Virus record (IMG/VR): IMGVR_UViG_3300046810_000121
Coordinates: 1 to 20,338 of that record
Length of the DNA stretch: 20,338 nt
From: a virus
Direction: 5' to 3' (one strand)
Every line of letters starts with the position of its first letter. Position 1 is the stretch's first letter. Below the pieces are notes generated by a model, which was not told the DNA's origin, did no database searches, and worked only from the letters and a program-made list of their open reading frames with translations. Shown here one piece after another: positions 1 to 7,772 of this stretch. The position numbers were made by a program, and so were the translations under genes.

Positions 1-69
1 GGCAAGGGCATTGCCTTCGACCCGACCGCCAAAAAAGAAGACCTGCAGGCCTTGGTGCCGGCGGAATAA
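1..69 (+). CDS. C-terminal end of a small head-module protein (partial)
   Basis: The window opens inside an open frame that ends at TAA 67-69. The last 22 residues include GIAFDPTAKKEDLQALVPAE. This resembles the end of a HeH/LEM-like helix-extended-helix unit, which often closes small capsid-neighbouring proteins in siphophages (typical form GI-x-Y/F-x-P-x-A-x-K-x-D/E-L-x-A-L). Too little is visible to name the protein. The next gene follows 10 bases after the stop, so both belong to the same late operon. The HeH/LEM assignment is a resemblance only. Confidence 0.6.
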   Translation, partial: GKGIAFDPTAKKEDLQALVPAE

Positions 70-79
70 GGACGAGCAC

Positions 80-457
80 ATGACCGACTTCATCACCGTC
101 GCCGATGTTGACGCCCAGCTCGGTCCTGGCTGGGCCGGCACCGGTGATCCGGTCCTTGCCGTGACCATGGCCAATGCTTGGCTCACGACCAAGATTAAGC
201 GGGCTGTTACAGATCCGGTTCCGACCGAGATCAAAACAGCCGGCGCTCAGGTCGCCAAAGAGGCGGCGGCGGGCAAGCTGTACACGTCCACGGAGAAGGA
301 AGTGCAGAGCAAGACGGTATCGGCGCAGTCCGGCACGTCAGTGAGCAAGACTTACGTTGCCGGATCTACTGATCAGTCAGCGGGTGTGAACTTCGCCTTG
401 GCGCTGCTCGATCCGTGGATCAAGCGCTCCGGCGTAATGATGCTCAAGAGGACCTGA
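80..457 (+). CDS. Head-tail connector (adaptor) protein, 125 aa
   Basis: The start is ATG 80, preceded by AAGGA at 67-71. An in-frame start further upstream would run through the previous gene and lacks a ribosome site. The protein begins MTDFITVADVDAQLG and has an alpha-helical, alanine-rich body. Its length of about 125 residues and its place directly after the head genes and before a head-closure and a gp10-like gene fit the adaptor (HK97 gp6-like, Ad1) slot of siphophages, which docks onto the portal ring. No catalytic motif is visible. The function comes mainly from gene order, because the sequence is not diagnostic by eye. Confidence 0.72.
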   Translation: MTDFITVADVDAQLGPGWAGTGDPVLAVTMANAWLTTKIKRAVTDPVPTEIKTAGAQVAKEAAAGKLYTSTEKEVQSKTVSAQSGTSVSKTYVAGSTDQSAGVNFALALLDPWIKRSGVMMLKRT

Positions 458-459
458 TC

Positions 460-849
460 ATGGGCATGCGCGAAGAGGTCCAGGCTGAAATGGCTGAGGC
501 GTTCGATGATTCTGATGGTCTTGCCGATGCGGTGAAGCCAGTGACCGGTGTGCGCAAGGTTTTGAGCGATTATGACCCTGACCTGGGTGGCGCCCCCGAA
601 GTGACCACCACCTACGGCGGTCGCGGAGTATTTGGCAGTTACCTGGCCAAAGAAATCGACGGCTCCTTGATCCAGACGACCGACAAGAAGTTGCTGGTGC
701 TGCAAAACGAACTATTCGTTTCGGAGGCGGGTGTACCCACGGCGGTACCGGCCGCCCCGGCCATTGGCGATATCGTCAACGGGCTGCGGGTGATGAACGT
801 GTCCGCCGATCCTGCTGATGCAACGTGGACGGCGCAGTTGAGGAAGTGA
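460..849 (+). CDS. Head-closure / head-tail joining protein, 129 aa
   Basis: ATG 460 is chosen over an upstream in-frame start at 415 because AGAGGA lies at 446-451 and the previous gene stops at 457, leaving two bases between them. The C-terminal half ends in a pattern typical of siphophage head-closure proteins (SPP1 gp16 / lambda FII slot): GDIVNGLRVMNVSADPAD followed by a short terminal strand, i.e. a beta-rich domain with a 'G-x-R-V-x-x-V-x-x-x-P' element. Such proteins seal the portal-adaptor channel and present the surface to which the tail binds. The next gene starts one base after the stop. The identification combines position, size and the C-terminal pattern. Confidence 0.72.
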   Translation: MGMREEVQAEMAEAFDDSDGLADAVKPVTGVRKVLSDYDPDLGGAPEVTTTYGGRGVFGSYLAKEIDGSLIQTTDKKLLVLQNELFVSEAGVPTAVPAAPAIGDIVNGLRVMNVSADPADATWTAQLRK

Positions 850-850
850 C

Positions 851-1507
851 ATGGCGAATAAATACGCGAGCATGAACGGTAGCTTCGCCGAGAATATCCG
901 CGACTTCGCCAGGCGCACTCAAGCCGGAATCGACGCAACCATCCGCGAGATTGTGATCGAGATCGGCAGCAGCGTTATCCGCATGTCTCCGGTGGGGAAT
1001 CCTGAAATCTGGGCAGCGAACGTTACTCACCGCCAGACCAACACCCGCGCAGCCGACGACTATGACTTCAAGGTCGCAGTGCGCAACACGATCATCAACC
1101 TAAACGAATCGAACTTCACGAAGGCCGGCAAGCTGCGGCGGGGTGTCAAGCCTGCCAAGCCCCTGACAAAGACCGAGCGTGACCAGAATTTCAATGTGAA
1201 TGGCCTGGTGGCAGGCAAGGATTACGTCGGCGGGCGGTTTCGTGGGAACTGGCAGTTCTCGATCGATTCGCCGGCTGAGGGCGTGCTTGATCAGATCGAC
1301 CCGTCTGGCGGCGTCACGCTGGCGAAGCTCAGGCTTCAGGTCGAGCAACTGACGATAGGGCAAACGGCGTACATCGTGAACAACCTGCCATATGCGGCGC
1401 CACTCGAGTACGGCCATTCCAAGCAGGCACCGGGCGGCATGGTGCGCATCACGCTCGCACGGTTCCAGCAGATCGTCGACGAAGCCATCAGGAACAACCA
1501 GGTATGA
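851..1507 (+). CDS. HK97 gp10-like tail-completion / neck protein, 218 aa
   Basis: The C-terminal half shows the hallmark of the HK97 gp10 family: GRFRGNWQ near residue 126, then a segment YIVNNLPYAAPLEYGHS followed by QAPGGMVRITLARF. The conserved 'N-x-x-x-Y-A-x-x-x-E-x-G' stretch is the signature of this fold. These proteins sit at the head-tail interface and are needed to finish the tail or neck. At 218 residues it is longer than many gp10 proteins (120-160), because of an extra segment around residues 85-120. It overlaps the next gene by four bases (ATGA at 1504-1507), which implies translational coupling. Confidence 0.85.
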   Translation: MANKYASMNGSFAENIRDFARRTQAGIDATIREIVIEIGSSVIRMSPVGNPEIWAANVTHRQTNTRAADDYDFKVAVRNTIINLNESNFTKAGKLRRGVKPAKPLTKTERDQNFNVNGLVAGKDYVGGRFRGNWQFSIDSPAEGVLDQIDPSGGVTLAKLRLQVEQLTIGQTAYIVNNLPYAAPLEYGHSKQAPGGMVRITLARFQQIVDEAIRNNQV

Positions 1508-1920
1508 GCCACAACATCATCGCTTCGATCTACGAGGCCAGACTGATCGCCTGGGCGAAAGCGCTGCCGGTGCCCATCAAGATTGTCGTCGAAAACGAGA
1601 CCTATGAACCCGGAACTGGCGTCACCTACCTGCGAGCTTTCACTCTGCCGGGCGACACCGCAAGCAACACCCTCGGCGGTGATCACAAGCTGTTCACGGG
1701 GGTGTTTCAGATCAGCATCGTGACACCAGCAGGGAAGTATCGCGGCGCGGCGGGCGCGCTGGCTGACCAGATCGCCGCGCTGTTTCCGCTGTACGAGCGA
1801 ATCACGAAGAATGCACTGACCGTGGTGACCATGACGCCAGTCGATCAAGGGCCGGGTATCCCAGACGACACGACCTACACCGTTCCGGTTTCGTTCGCAT
1901 ACCGCGCCGACACCAACTAA
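1504..1920 (+). CDS. Tail terminator protein (gpU-like), 138 aa
   Basis: It starts within the ATGA overlap with the gp10-like gene. Its size, its place between the tail-completion protein and the major tail protein, and its layout (N-terminal helix IIASIYEARLIAWAKA, then strands, then a helix ADQIAALFPLYERI and a final strand YTVPVSFAYRAD) fit the tail-terminator fold of lambda gpU and its DUF4128-type relatives. That protein forms a hexamer that caps the finished tail tube and binds the head connector. The gene ends at TAA 1918-1920, and a hairpin with a U-rich tail follows before the tube gene. Confidence 0.82.
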   Translation: MSHNIIASIYEARLIAWAKALPVPIKIVVENETYEPGTGVTYLRAFTLPGDTASNTLGGDHKLFTGVFQISIVTPAGKYRGAAGALADQIAALFPLYERITKNALTVVTMTPVDQGPGIPDDTTYTVPVSFAYRADTN

Positions 1921-1942
1921 TCCGCCCATTGGGCAAACCCAG

Positions 1943-1966
1943 AACCCGCCATTGAGCGGGTTTTGT
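1943..1966 (+). terminator. Hairpin with U-rich tail before the major tail protein gene
   Basis: Stem AACCCGC (1943-1949) pairs with GCGGGTT (1956-1962) around a six-base loop, and a T-rich run TTTTGT follows. The shape is that of an intrinsic terminator, yet it lies inside the structural operon, 25 bases before the next start codon. The major tail protein is the most abundant tail product. The element may therefore tune expression at this point, or it may be passed by an antiterminated polymerase. Confidence 0.6.
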
Positions 1967-1990
1967 CATTTCTGAAGAGAGGAAAACCCC

Positions 1991-2647
1991 ATGGCCGGCA
2001 TTCAAATGCCCAACGGCGCAACGTTCGAAATTGCTTCCGCCTATGGCGCAGCAATCCCATTCACCGCCCTTACCAATGCGAACCCGGCAGTGGTGACCGC
2101 GGCAGCGCACGGACTGGCCGAGGGCGACATTATTGCTCTCAGCTCTGGTTGGACCCGCCTGGACGGCCGCGCCGTGCAAGTCGGCGAGATTGCCAGCGGC
2201 ACCTTTGCACTCGATGGCGTGAACACCACGAACATTCAGCAATATCCGGCCGGTTCGGGCGTTGGTACCGCTCGCGAGGTGACGACCTTCACCGAGATCT
2301 CGAAAATCACCGAGCTCGGGTCTAGCGGCGGCGACCAGCAGTTTCTGACGTTCGGCTTCCTGGCTGACGATGATGACCGACAGATGCCAACCACCAAGAA
2401 CCCGATCACGCTCACCATCACGGTCGCCGACGATCCATCGCAGCCCTATGTCGATGTTTGCGAGGAGGCTGACGACGACAAGCAGGCCCGCGTTCTACGC
2501 CTGAACCTGCCGGGCGGCAGCCGCATCATCTACAACGGTTACGTCTCGATCACTTCGACCCCGACCATGTCGCGCAACAACCTGATGACTCGCGTGATCA
2601 GCATCGCGCTAACCGGTCGCCCAACTCGTTACAGCGCCTCGGCGTAA
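1991..2647 (+). CDS. Major tail tube protein (gpV-like), 218 aa
   Basis: It starts at ATG 1991 after AGAGAGGA. The position between tail terminator and assembly chaperone is that of the siphophage tube protein. The sequence is beta-rich: residues around 30-80 form a compact unit with TAAAHGLAEGDIIAL and SGTFALDGV, resembling the small 'H-G-L-x-x-G-D' beta domains inserted in pseudomonad phage tube proteins. The C-terminal half (KNPITLTITVADDPSQ, ARVLRLNLPGGSRIIYNGYV, LMTRVISIALTGRPTRY) matches the tube fold. It polymerises in stacked hexamers round the tape measure. No C-terminal Ig-like domain of the lambda gpV kind is present. Confidence 0.85.
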   Translation: MAGIQMPNGATFEIASAYGAAIPFTALTNANPAVVTAAAHGLAEGDIIALSSGWTRLDGRAVQVGEIASGTFALDGVNTTNIQQYPAGSGVGTAREVTTFTEISKITELGSSGGDQQFLTFGFLADDDDRQMPTTKNPITLTITVADDPSQPYVDVCEEADDDKQARVLRLNLPGGSRIIYNGYVSITSTPTMSRNNLMTRVISIALTGRPTRYSASA

Positions 2648-2656
2648 GGAAGGCAC

Positions 2657-3037
2657 ATGGCAAAGTTCACACTCGCCCGGAATCCAACCTTCAACCACGT
2701 CGTCATGCTGCCAACGGTGGGTGATGACCCGGTCAGCGTTGAGTTCGAATTCAAATATCGCGATCGCACCGAACTGGCTGGACTCTACGCGGAGTGGGGA
2801 GAGCGTCATAAGGCCCTCAAAGAACAAGCGGAAGAGGCCGGCATTGAGCAGTTCACGGCTTTGCTGATTGATCTGCAGGTCGAGCAGTTGAAGGCGATCG
2901 TCGCCGGCTGGGATATCGCTGAAGAGTTCACCGACGAAAACCTGCGCATCCTGGTCAGCTCCATCGCCGCCACTCCGGGTGCGGTGCTGGCTGCCTATTC
3001 AGATGCCTTCAGTAACGCCCGCCTGGGAAACTCCTAA
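2657..3037 (+). CDS. Tail assembly chaperone, gpG-like, 126 aa (zero-frame product)
   Basis: ATG 2657 is preceded by AAGGA at 2646-2650. The protein is acidic and helical in its second half (HKALKEQAEEAGIEQFTALL, then AIVAGWDIAEEFTDENL), typical of phage tail assembly chaperones, which hold the tape measure before the tube is built. The frame ends at TAA 3035-3037. Just before the stop lies G GGA AAC at 3025-3031, a canonical -1 slippery heptamer in the correct phase. Most ribosomes should make this 126-residue form, and a minority should continue into the T frame to give a G-T fusion, as in lambda. Confidence 0.88.
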   Translation: MAKFTLARNPTFNHVVMLPTVGDDPVSVEFEFKYRDRTELAGLYAEWGERHKALKEQAEEAGIEQFTALLIDLQVEQLKAIVAGWDIAEEFTDENLRILVSSIAATPGAVLAAYSDAFSNARLGNS

Positions 3038-3354
3038 GCGTCTCCCGCATTCTGTACGAGCCGGGGCCGTCAGCCGAATCGCTGGCCGCCTTCGGCCTTT
3101 CCCTTCGTGACATACCCGACGAAGTCTGCGAGGTCTGGCCTGATGTTTGGCAAGCCTTCAAGGTCTTCGAGGCCATGGGCACTCAGTGGCGTACAGGCGC
3201 GTGCGGCGCTACCGGACTCGATTACACGTCAATTCGCCATGTCGCCGGCTTCCTCGGGCTTACCCGGTCGGAGGTCGCCGACGTCTTTCCAGATATCCGC
3301 GTCATGGAAGCCGAAGCCCTGCGGGTGATGGCGGAACAGAGGGACAGTAGATGA
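2657..3354 (+). CDS. Tail assembly chaperone G-T fusion made by -1 frameshift, about 232 aa
   Basis: After a -1 slip at 3025-3031, reading continues from 3031 (CTC CTA AGC GTC) and stays open to TGA 3352-3354. The extension holds ILYEPGPSAESLAAFGLSL, EVWPDVWQAFKVFEAMGTQW and RTGACGATGLDYTSI, the pattern of the DUF1799 family that follows the chaperone in many pseudomonad and other siphophages (W-P-x-x-W-x-A-F, then T-x-W-R-x-G-x-x-G-A-T-G-L-D-Y). The first ATG in this frame is at 3175, inside that core, so separate initiation would lose half of it. This supports expression as a fusion. The T part is expected to link tape measure and tube subunits. Its stop overlaps the tape-measure start (ATGA, 3351-3354). 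Confidence 0.82.
3025..3031 (+). other. -1 ribosomal frameshift site (G GGA AAC)
   Basis: The heptamer is phased as G GGA AAC in the G frame, giving re-pairing on GGG AAA after slipping. The lambda G/GT site is G GGA AAG, so only the last base differs. The zero-frame stop lies two codons downstream. A weak hairpin can form just beyond the stop (CCCG 3044-3047 with CGGG 3062-3065), but no strong pseudoknot is evident by eye. Confidence 0.85.
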
Positions 3355-6300
3355 GCACCACCTTCGCGTCCCTCGGCATTGAGGTGAACTCCTCGTCGGC
3401 ATCCAAGGCGGCTGACGATCTCGACAAGCTGGTCGATTCGGCGGTCGATGCTGAAAAAGCCATTGATGATCTCGGCAAGTCGGGCGAAGGACTGGCCAAC
3501 ACTGGCAAGAAGATCAGTCAGGCCGAGAACGAGGTTGCTCAGGGTATCGACAAGGCCACGGGCGCCAAAGAGCGCCAGGTCGATGCCAGCCGCAAGGCCG
3601 GTGCCAGCGCGGCTAGTGAAATCGCAATCATCAGCCAGCTCGACAAGGCGATGTCCGGCAACATCGGCAGCATGGAGCAACTGATCCAGGCTGAAGGCTT
3701 GCTGGAGCGCGCTCGCAAGGGCGGTCTCGTCACCATCGAGCAGCAGGAGTCCTATCAGGATCGGCTTGGCAAGGCATATGAGCGGATCGAGAAAGCTGAA
3801 GCCAAGGAAATGGCTCAGAAGCAGCGGCTGATCGATGCTGAAAACCGTCAGATCGAAGCGTTGAAGCGTACGGTCAACGGCATCGACCCGGTCACTGCGA
3901 AGCTGGCAAAGCTGGAGGCGCAGGAGAAAGCGCTCAACGATCTGCACAAGGCCGGCCAGATCGACGCGACTCGTTACGGTGAGGCGCTGGCGAAGATCGG
4001 TAAAGATCGTGACGGCCTGACCGCGACAGAAACTGCATTCGACAAGCTGAAGCTCGGCACCCGCCAGGCGCAAGAAAACGTGATGCAGTTGACCAATGCC
4101 CTGCAGTCTGGGGATTGGGGTAGCGGTGCGCGGGCTGTTGCTCAGTTGGGCGCTGGTGCGGGCGCGTCCGCCAAGAGCTTGGCCGCAGCACTGATTCCTG
4201 CAGGCTTGCTGGCTGGCGTCCTCGGCGCTCTGGGCTATGCCTACTTCGACGCACAGAAGCAGGCCCGCGAGTTCAACGTCGCCATCAATGGCGGATCGAA
4301 CGATGCTGGGCAGAGCATTGCCAGTCTCAAGGTGATGGCTGACACCTCCGGGGCGATCACTGAGAACTTTGCGGGCGCTCGCGAGGCGGTGATTGCCCTG
4401 GCTTCCGGTGCCGCTAACAGCGGCGTCCAGATGCAGAACCTGGCTCAGGCCGCCGCAGCAATAGGTGAAGTGACAGGGAAGGGCGCTGGAGACATCGCCA
4501 AGTCGCTTGCGAATGCCGGAGACACCGCCACAGAAGCAGCGGAGAAGATCAGCGACCAGTATGGGCTGCTTACCTACGAGCAGTACCAGACGATCAAGGC
4601 GATTGATGATCAGGGTGACCATCAGCGAGCGCTGGACACCTTGAGTGAAGATCTCAATCAGTCGGCCCAGGAGCGCTTGAAGCATTACCGCGAATCCCTG
4701 TCCGATATCGAACGCGATTGGGATCGGGTTAAGGTGGCCATCAAGGGCGCCTACGCCGAAGTCCGATCAGAGATTTTCCCAGATCTTGCCAAGCAGATCG
4801 AAATCACCCAGCGCGTGCTGGATACCCGGAAGGGCGGCGGTGTCACAGGCGCGTTATCGAACGGATTGAGTTGGCTGAACTCTTCTTTGGGGCTGGGCGA
4901 GGGACAAAACGACGATTCGACGCCGGCGCTGGAGGCTAGGCTTGCAGGGCTGAAGGCTCGTTTGTCGGCAAGCGAAAACAACGCTGCCGCCACCGGTGAA
5001 GAGACTCGGGCAAACAAGGAGTTGATCGCTGTCCAGAAGGAACTGGATAAGCAGATGGACAACCTCAATCCGCTTGCGAAGCGTGAGGATGCTTACAAAA
5101 AGCTCAACGATCAGTTTAAGACGCTTTATGAAAACTCCGATAAGACCGGCCAGAAATCTCCGTTGCTTGATGGCGTGTTCTACGACGGGGAGAAGTTCAC
5201 TGGTGGAGCCTACGACAAGCTGCGCAAGGCGATTGACGAGCAGAAAAAGGACCCCAAGGCAGCGGCAGGCAGCGTCGATCTATCTGGTTTCAATGACTCG
5301 AAAAACGCGCTCAATGCCGTGCTCGCCGAGTACAAAAATGCTCAAAAGGATTTGGAGGCTTCACAAAAGGCTGGGCTAATCTCGCAGGCTGATTATCTGC
5401 AAGCTCGCGAAGCCATGATCGGCAACGAGCGCGACGAGGTCACTGCTGCGTATGAGGCTGAGATCGCCGCACTGGAAGCAGCTAAGAGCAAGGCAGGTAC
5501 ATCGGCCGCGCAGCGCATCCAGCTTGACCAGAAAATCGCCGACGCCCGGGCTGCCATGGTCAAGGTGCAGCAGGATGCTGACACCGAATTGAGCGTGCTG
5601 GCGAAGAACGAAGAAGGTCGGCTAAAGAAGCAGGCCGATGCCGTCAATACCTACAGCAGCGCGTTGCAGCAACAAGTCAAAACTCTGCGTGAGCAGGGCC
5701 AGCGTGCGGCGGCGGGCATCGGCCTGGGTGATCGTCAGCGCGATCTGATGAGCCAGCAGAACGGCATCGACGATCGCTTCAATCAGCAGAGGCTGGATCT
5801 GGCGAACCAGTACGGCGATGGCTCGCGCGGCATGAACCTCGACGAGTACACGCAGAAGCTGGCGGCACTGAACGTAACCCAACAGGACCTGCACGACACG
5901 GTTCAAGCCAACTACGACGAGATGACGGCAGCCCAGGGTGACTGGAGTGCCGGAGCGTCTTCGGCATGGCAGAACTACCTCGATTCCGCACGGGACGTTG
6001 CGGGGCAGACTAAGGGCTTGTTCACCAGCGCCTTCAGTTCGATGGAAGACGCGATCGTCAATTTCGCCATGACTGGGAAACTGTCGTTCGCAGACTTCAC
6101 CAAATCGATTCTGGCGGATATGGCGCGCATTGCCACTCGGCAGGCCAGTTCGGCATTGCTGAGCAGTCTGGTTGGGGCCGCTACAAGTTACTTCACAGGA
6201 GGCGGGGCGACGGCGTCTGCAACGGCAGGCGGGGCGGAGGCCGGGGCTCAGAGTTTTGGCAGTCAGTTTGATGCCAGCTCAGCATCCGTGTCTTTCGGTG

Positions 6301-6674
6301 GTGGTCGTGCTGTTGGTGGTGGTGTCGAACCGAACACTTTCTACGAAGTGAACGAAAAGGGGCCTGAGCTTTTCAATCAGGGCGGCAGGTCTTACCTCAT
6401 GACTGGCGCGAGTGGCGGTAGCGTCACACCTCTGACTTTCGGTGGCGGGCCAGGGCTTGCCGCAATGTCCGGTACCGGTGGCGGCAACACCTACAACTTC
6501 CCCGTGGCAGTGTCAGTGCAAAACGCAGGCAACGGGGGCGCAGCGAGCACTGAAGACACATCGCAATTGGGCAAGAGCATTCAACAAGCCGCGAAAGCTG
6601 AGGCGGAAACCGCTATTGCCCGAGCGCTTCAACCAGGTGGTTCGATCTGGCGCCTTACAAATGGGAGGGGCTGA
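3351..6674 (+). CDS. Tail length tape measure protein (gpH-like), 1107 aa
   Basis: This is the longest gene of the left tail block and has the usual tape-measure layout. Long stretches are helical and rich in Lys, Glu, Ala and Gln (about residues 20-250, 480-800). There is a hydrophobic segment at about 276-299 (SLAAALIPAGLLAGVLGALG). Residues about 864-925 form a lambda-type C-terminal tape-measure domain with GLFTSAFSSMEDAIVNFAMTGKLSFADFTKSI-type sequence, and the C-terminus is Gly-rich. The protein sets tail length and is ejected at infection. At roughly 0.15 nm per residue, the tail would be near 165 nm. It overlaps the G-T stop (ATGA) and the gpM start by one base. Confidence 0.95.
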   Translation: MSTTFASLGIEVNSSSASKAADDLDKLVDSAVDAEKAIDDLGKSGEGLANTGKKISQAENEVAQGIDKATGAKERQVDASRKAGASAASEIAIISQLDKAMSGNIGSMEQLIQAEGLLERARKGGLVTIEQQESYQDRLGKAYERIEKAEAKEMAQKQRLIDAENRQIEALKRTVNGIDPVTAKLAKLEAQEKALNDLHKAGQIDATRYGEALAKIGKDRDGLTATETAFDKLKLGTRQAQENVMQLTNALQSGDWGSGARAVAQLGAGAGASAKSLAAALIPAGLLAGVLGALGYAYFDAQKQAREFNVAINGGSNDAGQSIASLKVMADTSGAITENFAGAREAVIALASGAANSGVQMQNLAQAAAAIGEVTGKGAGDIAKSLANAGDTATEAAEKISDQYGLLTYEQYQTIKAIDDQGDHQRALDTLSEDLNQSAQERLKHYRESLSDIERDWDRVKVAIKGAYAEVRSEIFPDLAKQIEITQRVLDTRKGGGVTGALSNGLSWLNSSLGLGEGQNDDSTPALEARLAGLKARLSASENNAAATGEETRANKELIAVQKELDKQMDNLNPLAKREDAYKKLNDQFKTLYENSDKTGQKSPLLDGVFYDGEKFTGGAYDKLRKAIDEQKKDPKAAAGSVDLSGFNDSKNALNAVLAEYKNAQKDLEASQKAGLISQADYLQAREAMIGNERDEVTAAYEAEIAALEAAKSKAGTSAAQRIQLDQKIADARAAMVKVQQDADTELSVLAKNEEGRLKKQADAVNTYSSALQQQVKTLREQGQRAAAGIGLGDRQRDLMSQQNGIDDRFNQQRLDLANQYGDGSRGMNLDEYTQKLAALNVTQQDLHDTVQANYDEMTAAQGDWSAGASSAWQNYLDSARDVAGQTKGLFTSAFSSMEDAIVNFAMTGKLSFADFTKSILADMARIATRQASSALLSSLVGAATSYFTGGGATASATAGGAEAGAQSFGSQFDASSASVSFGGGRAVGGGVEPNTFYEVNEKGPELFNQGGRSYLMTGASGGSVTPLTFGGGPGLAAMSGTGGGNTYNFPVAVSVQNAGNGGAASTEDTSQLGKSIQQAAKAEAETAIARALQPGGSIWRLTNGRG

Positions 6675-7012
6675 TGGCCATCGAAAAATTTACTTGGCCG
6701 ACTCAGCATGGTGACTCGCCCGAGATTACCTATCGGGTGCGCACCTCGCAGTTTGGCGGCGGCTACAAGCAGGAAGTTGGCGACGGGCCGAACAACAAGG
6801 AAGACGCTTACCCGATCACCTACAGCGGCTCCCAAGCCAAGGTGCAGGAGATCATGGCGTTCCTCGACCGGCACGCCGGAGCGAAGGCGTTTCTCTGGAC
6901 AACGCCACTCGGCGAACTCGGGCTGTTCACCTGCAAAAATCCCGCTCCCACACCAATGGGCGGCGGCGTCTTCAAACTCACCGCCACGTTCGAGCGGGCA
7001 TTCCAACCATAA
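6674..7012 (+). CDS. Minor tail protein M (tail tip), 112 aa
   Basis: It starts at ATG 6674 in a TGATG overlap with the tape measure. The family pattern of lambda gpM is clear: an N-terminal YRVRTSQFGGGYKQEVGDG ('F-G-x-G-Y-x-Q-x-x-x-D-G'), then IMAFLDRHAGAKAFLWTTP, ending FKLTATFERAF. gpM lies in the distal tail complex and is needed for tip assembly with L, K, I and J. Length is typical for the family. The gene order tape measure-M-L is exactly that of lambda. Confidence 0.93.
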   Translation: MAIEKFTWPTQHGDSPEITYRVRTSQFGGGYKQEVGDGPNNKEDAYPITYSGSQAKVQEIMAFLDRHAGAKAFLWTTPLGELGLFTCKNPAPTPMGGGVFKLTATFERAFQP

Positions 7013-7021
7013 GGGGCAATC

Positions 7022-7771
7022 ATGCCGCTGATCAGTGACATCCAGGTGCTTGAACCTGGCAGCGAAGTGCTGCTCTTTGAATTGGACGGCACGGAATACG
7101 GCGCGGACGTTTTGCGCTTCCACGGGCACGCAATTCCGCACACGGCGGCCGAGCTGATCGCCGCCGGCGACAATGCCGATCAACTGCCGGCGAAGGCGAT
7201 CTACTGGCAGGGCAACGAGTACAGCGCTTGGCCGATGCAAATCGACGGCATCGAGGCGAACGGCGACGGCACTGCCGTTCGCCCTACGCTCTCGGTTGGC
7301 AACGTCAACGGGCGCATCACTGCGCTCTGTCTGGCGTTCGAGGATCTGCTCGAGTTCAAGCTGACGATGCGACACACGCTGGGCACCTACCTCGACTCGA
7401 CGAACTTTCCAGTCGGCAATCCGACGGCAGATCCGACCCAAGAGACGATCGAAGTCTGGTACATCGACCAGAAAATGAACGAGGACGGGGAGACTGTTAG
7501 CTGGGAGTTGGCCAGCCCAGGCGACGTAGGTAACGAATCGATCGGCCGGCAGGCCACGACGCTGTGCCACTGGTGCCTCACCGGTGGTTACCGTGGGCCG
7601 AACTGCGCCTACACCGGACCATATGTGACCAAGGACGGCATCGTCACCGATAACCCGGAATTGGACGAGTGCGATGCCACGCTCGGCAGGGGCTGCATAC
7701 CGCGCTTCGGCGAAGGCAACCCAATGCCGTTCGGTGGCTTCCCCGCTGTATCCCTGATCGCACGGAGCTGA
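7022..7771 (+). CDS. Minor tail protein L with Fe-S-type cysteine motif, 249 aa
   Basis: Start ATG 7022 follows AAGGGG at 7011-7016. The N-terminal half matches the gpL family (LISDIQVLEPGSEVLLFELD). The C-terminal third carries C182, C185, C195, C217 and C225 in the context GYRGPNCAYTG and LGRGCIPRFG, ending in NPMPFGGFPAV, the conserved end of gpL. In lambda, four C-terminal cysteines of gpL bind a 4Fe-4S cluster. The spacing C185-x9-C195-x21-C217-x7-C225 is close to that layout, so cluster binding is likely here. C182 is an additional cysteine. The protein is part of the tail-tip hub. Confidence 0.93.
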   Translation: MPLISDIQVLEPGSEVLLFELDGTEYGADVLRFHGHAIPHTAAELIAAGDNADQLPAKAIYWQGNEYSAWPMQIDGIEANGDGTAVRPTLSVGNVNGRITALCLAFEDLLEFKLTMRHTLGTYLDSTNFPVGNPTADPTQETIEVWYIDQKMNEDGETVSWELASPGDVGNESIGRQATTLCHWCLTGGYRGPNCAYTGPYVTKDGIVTDNPELDECDATLGRGCIPRFGEGNPMPFGGFPAVSLIARS

Positions 7772-7772
7772 C

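Noticed and set aside
3222-4685. Long minus-strand open frame (487 codons) opposite the tape-measure gene
   Set aside because: It is a shadow of the tape measure: the plus-strand protein has a full family layout and conserved overlaps at both ends, while the antisense product is leucine/arginine-rich without recognisable domains or ribosome site.
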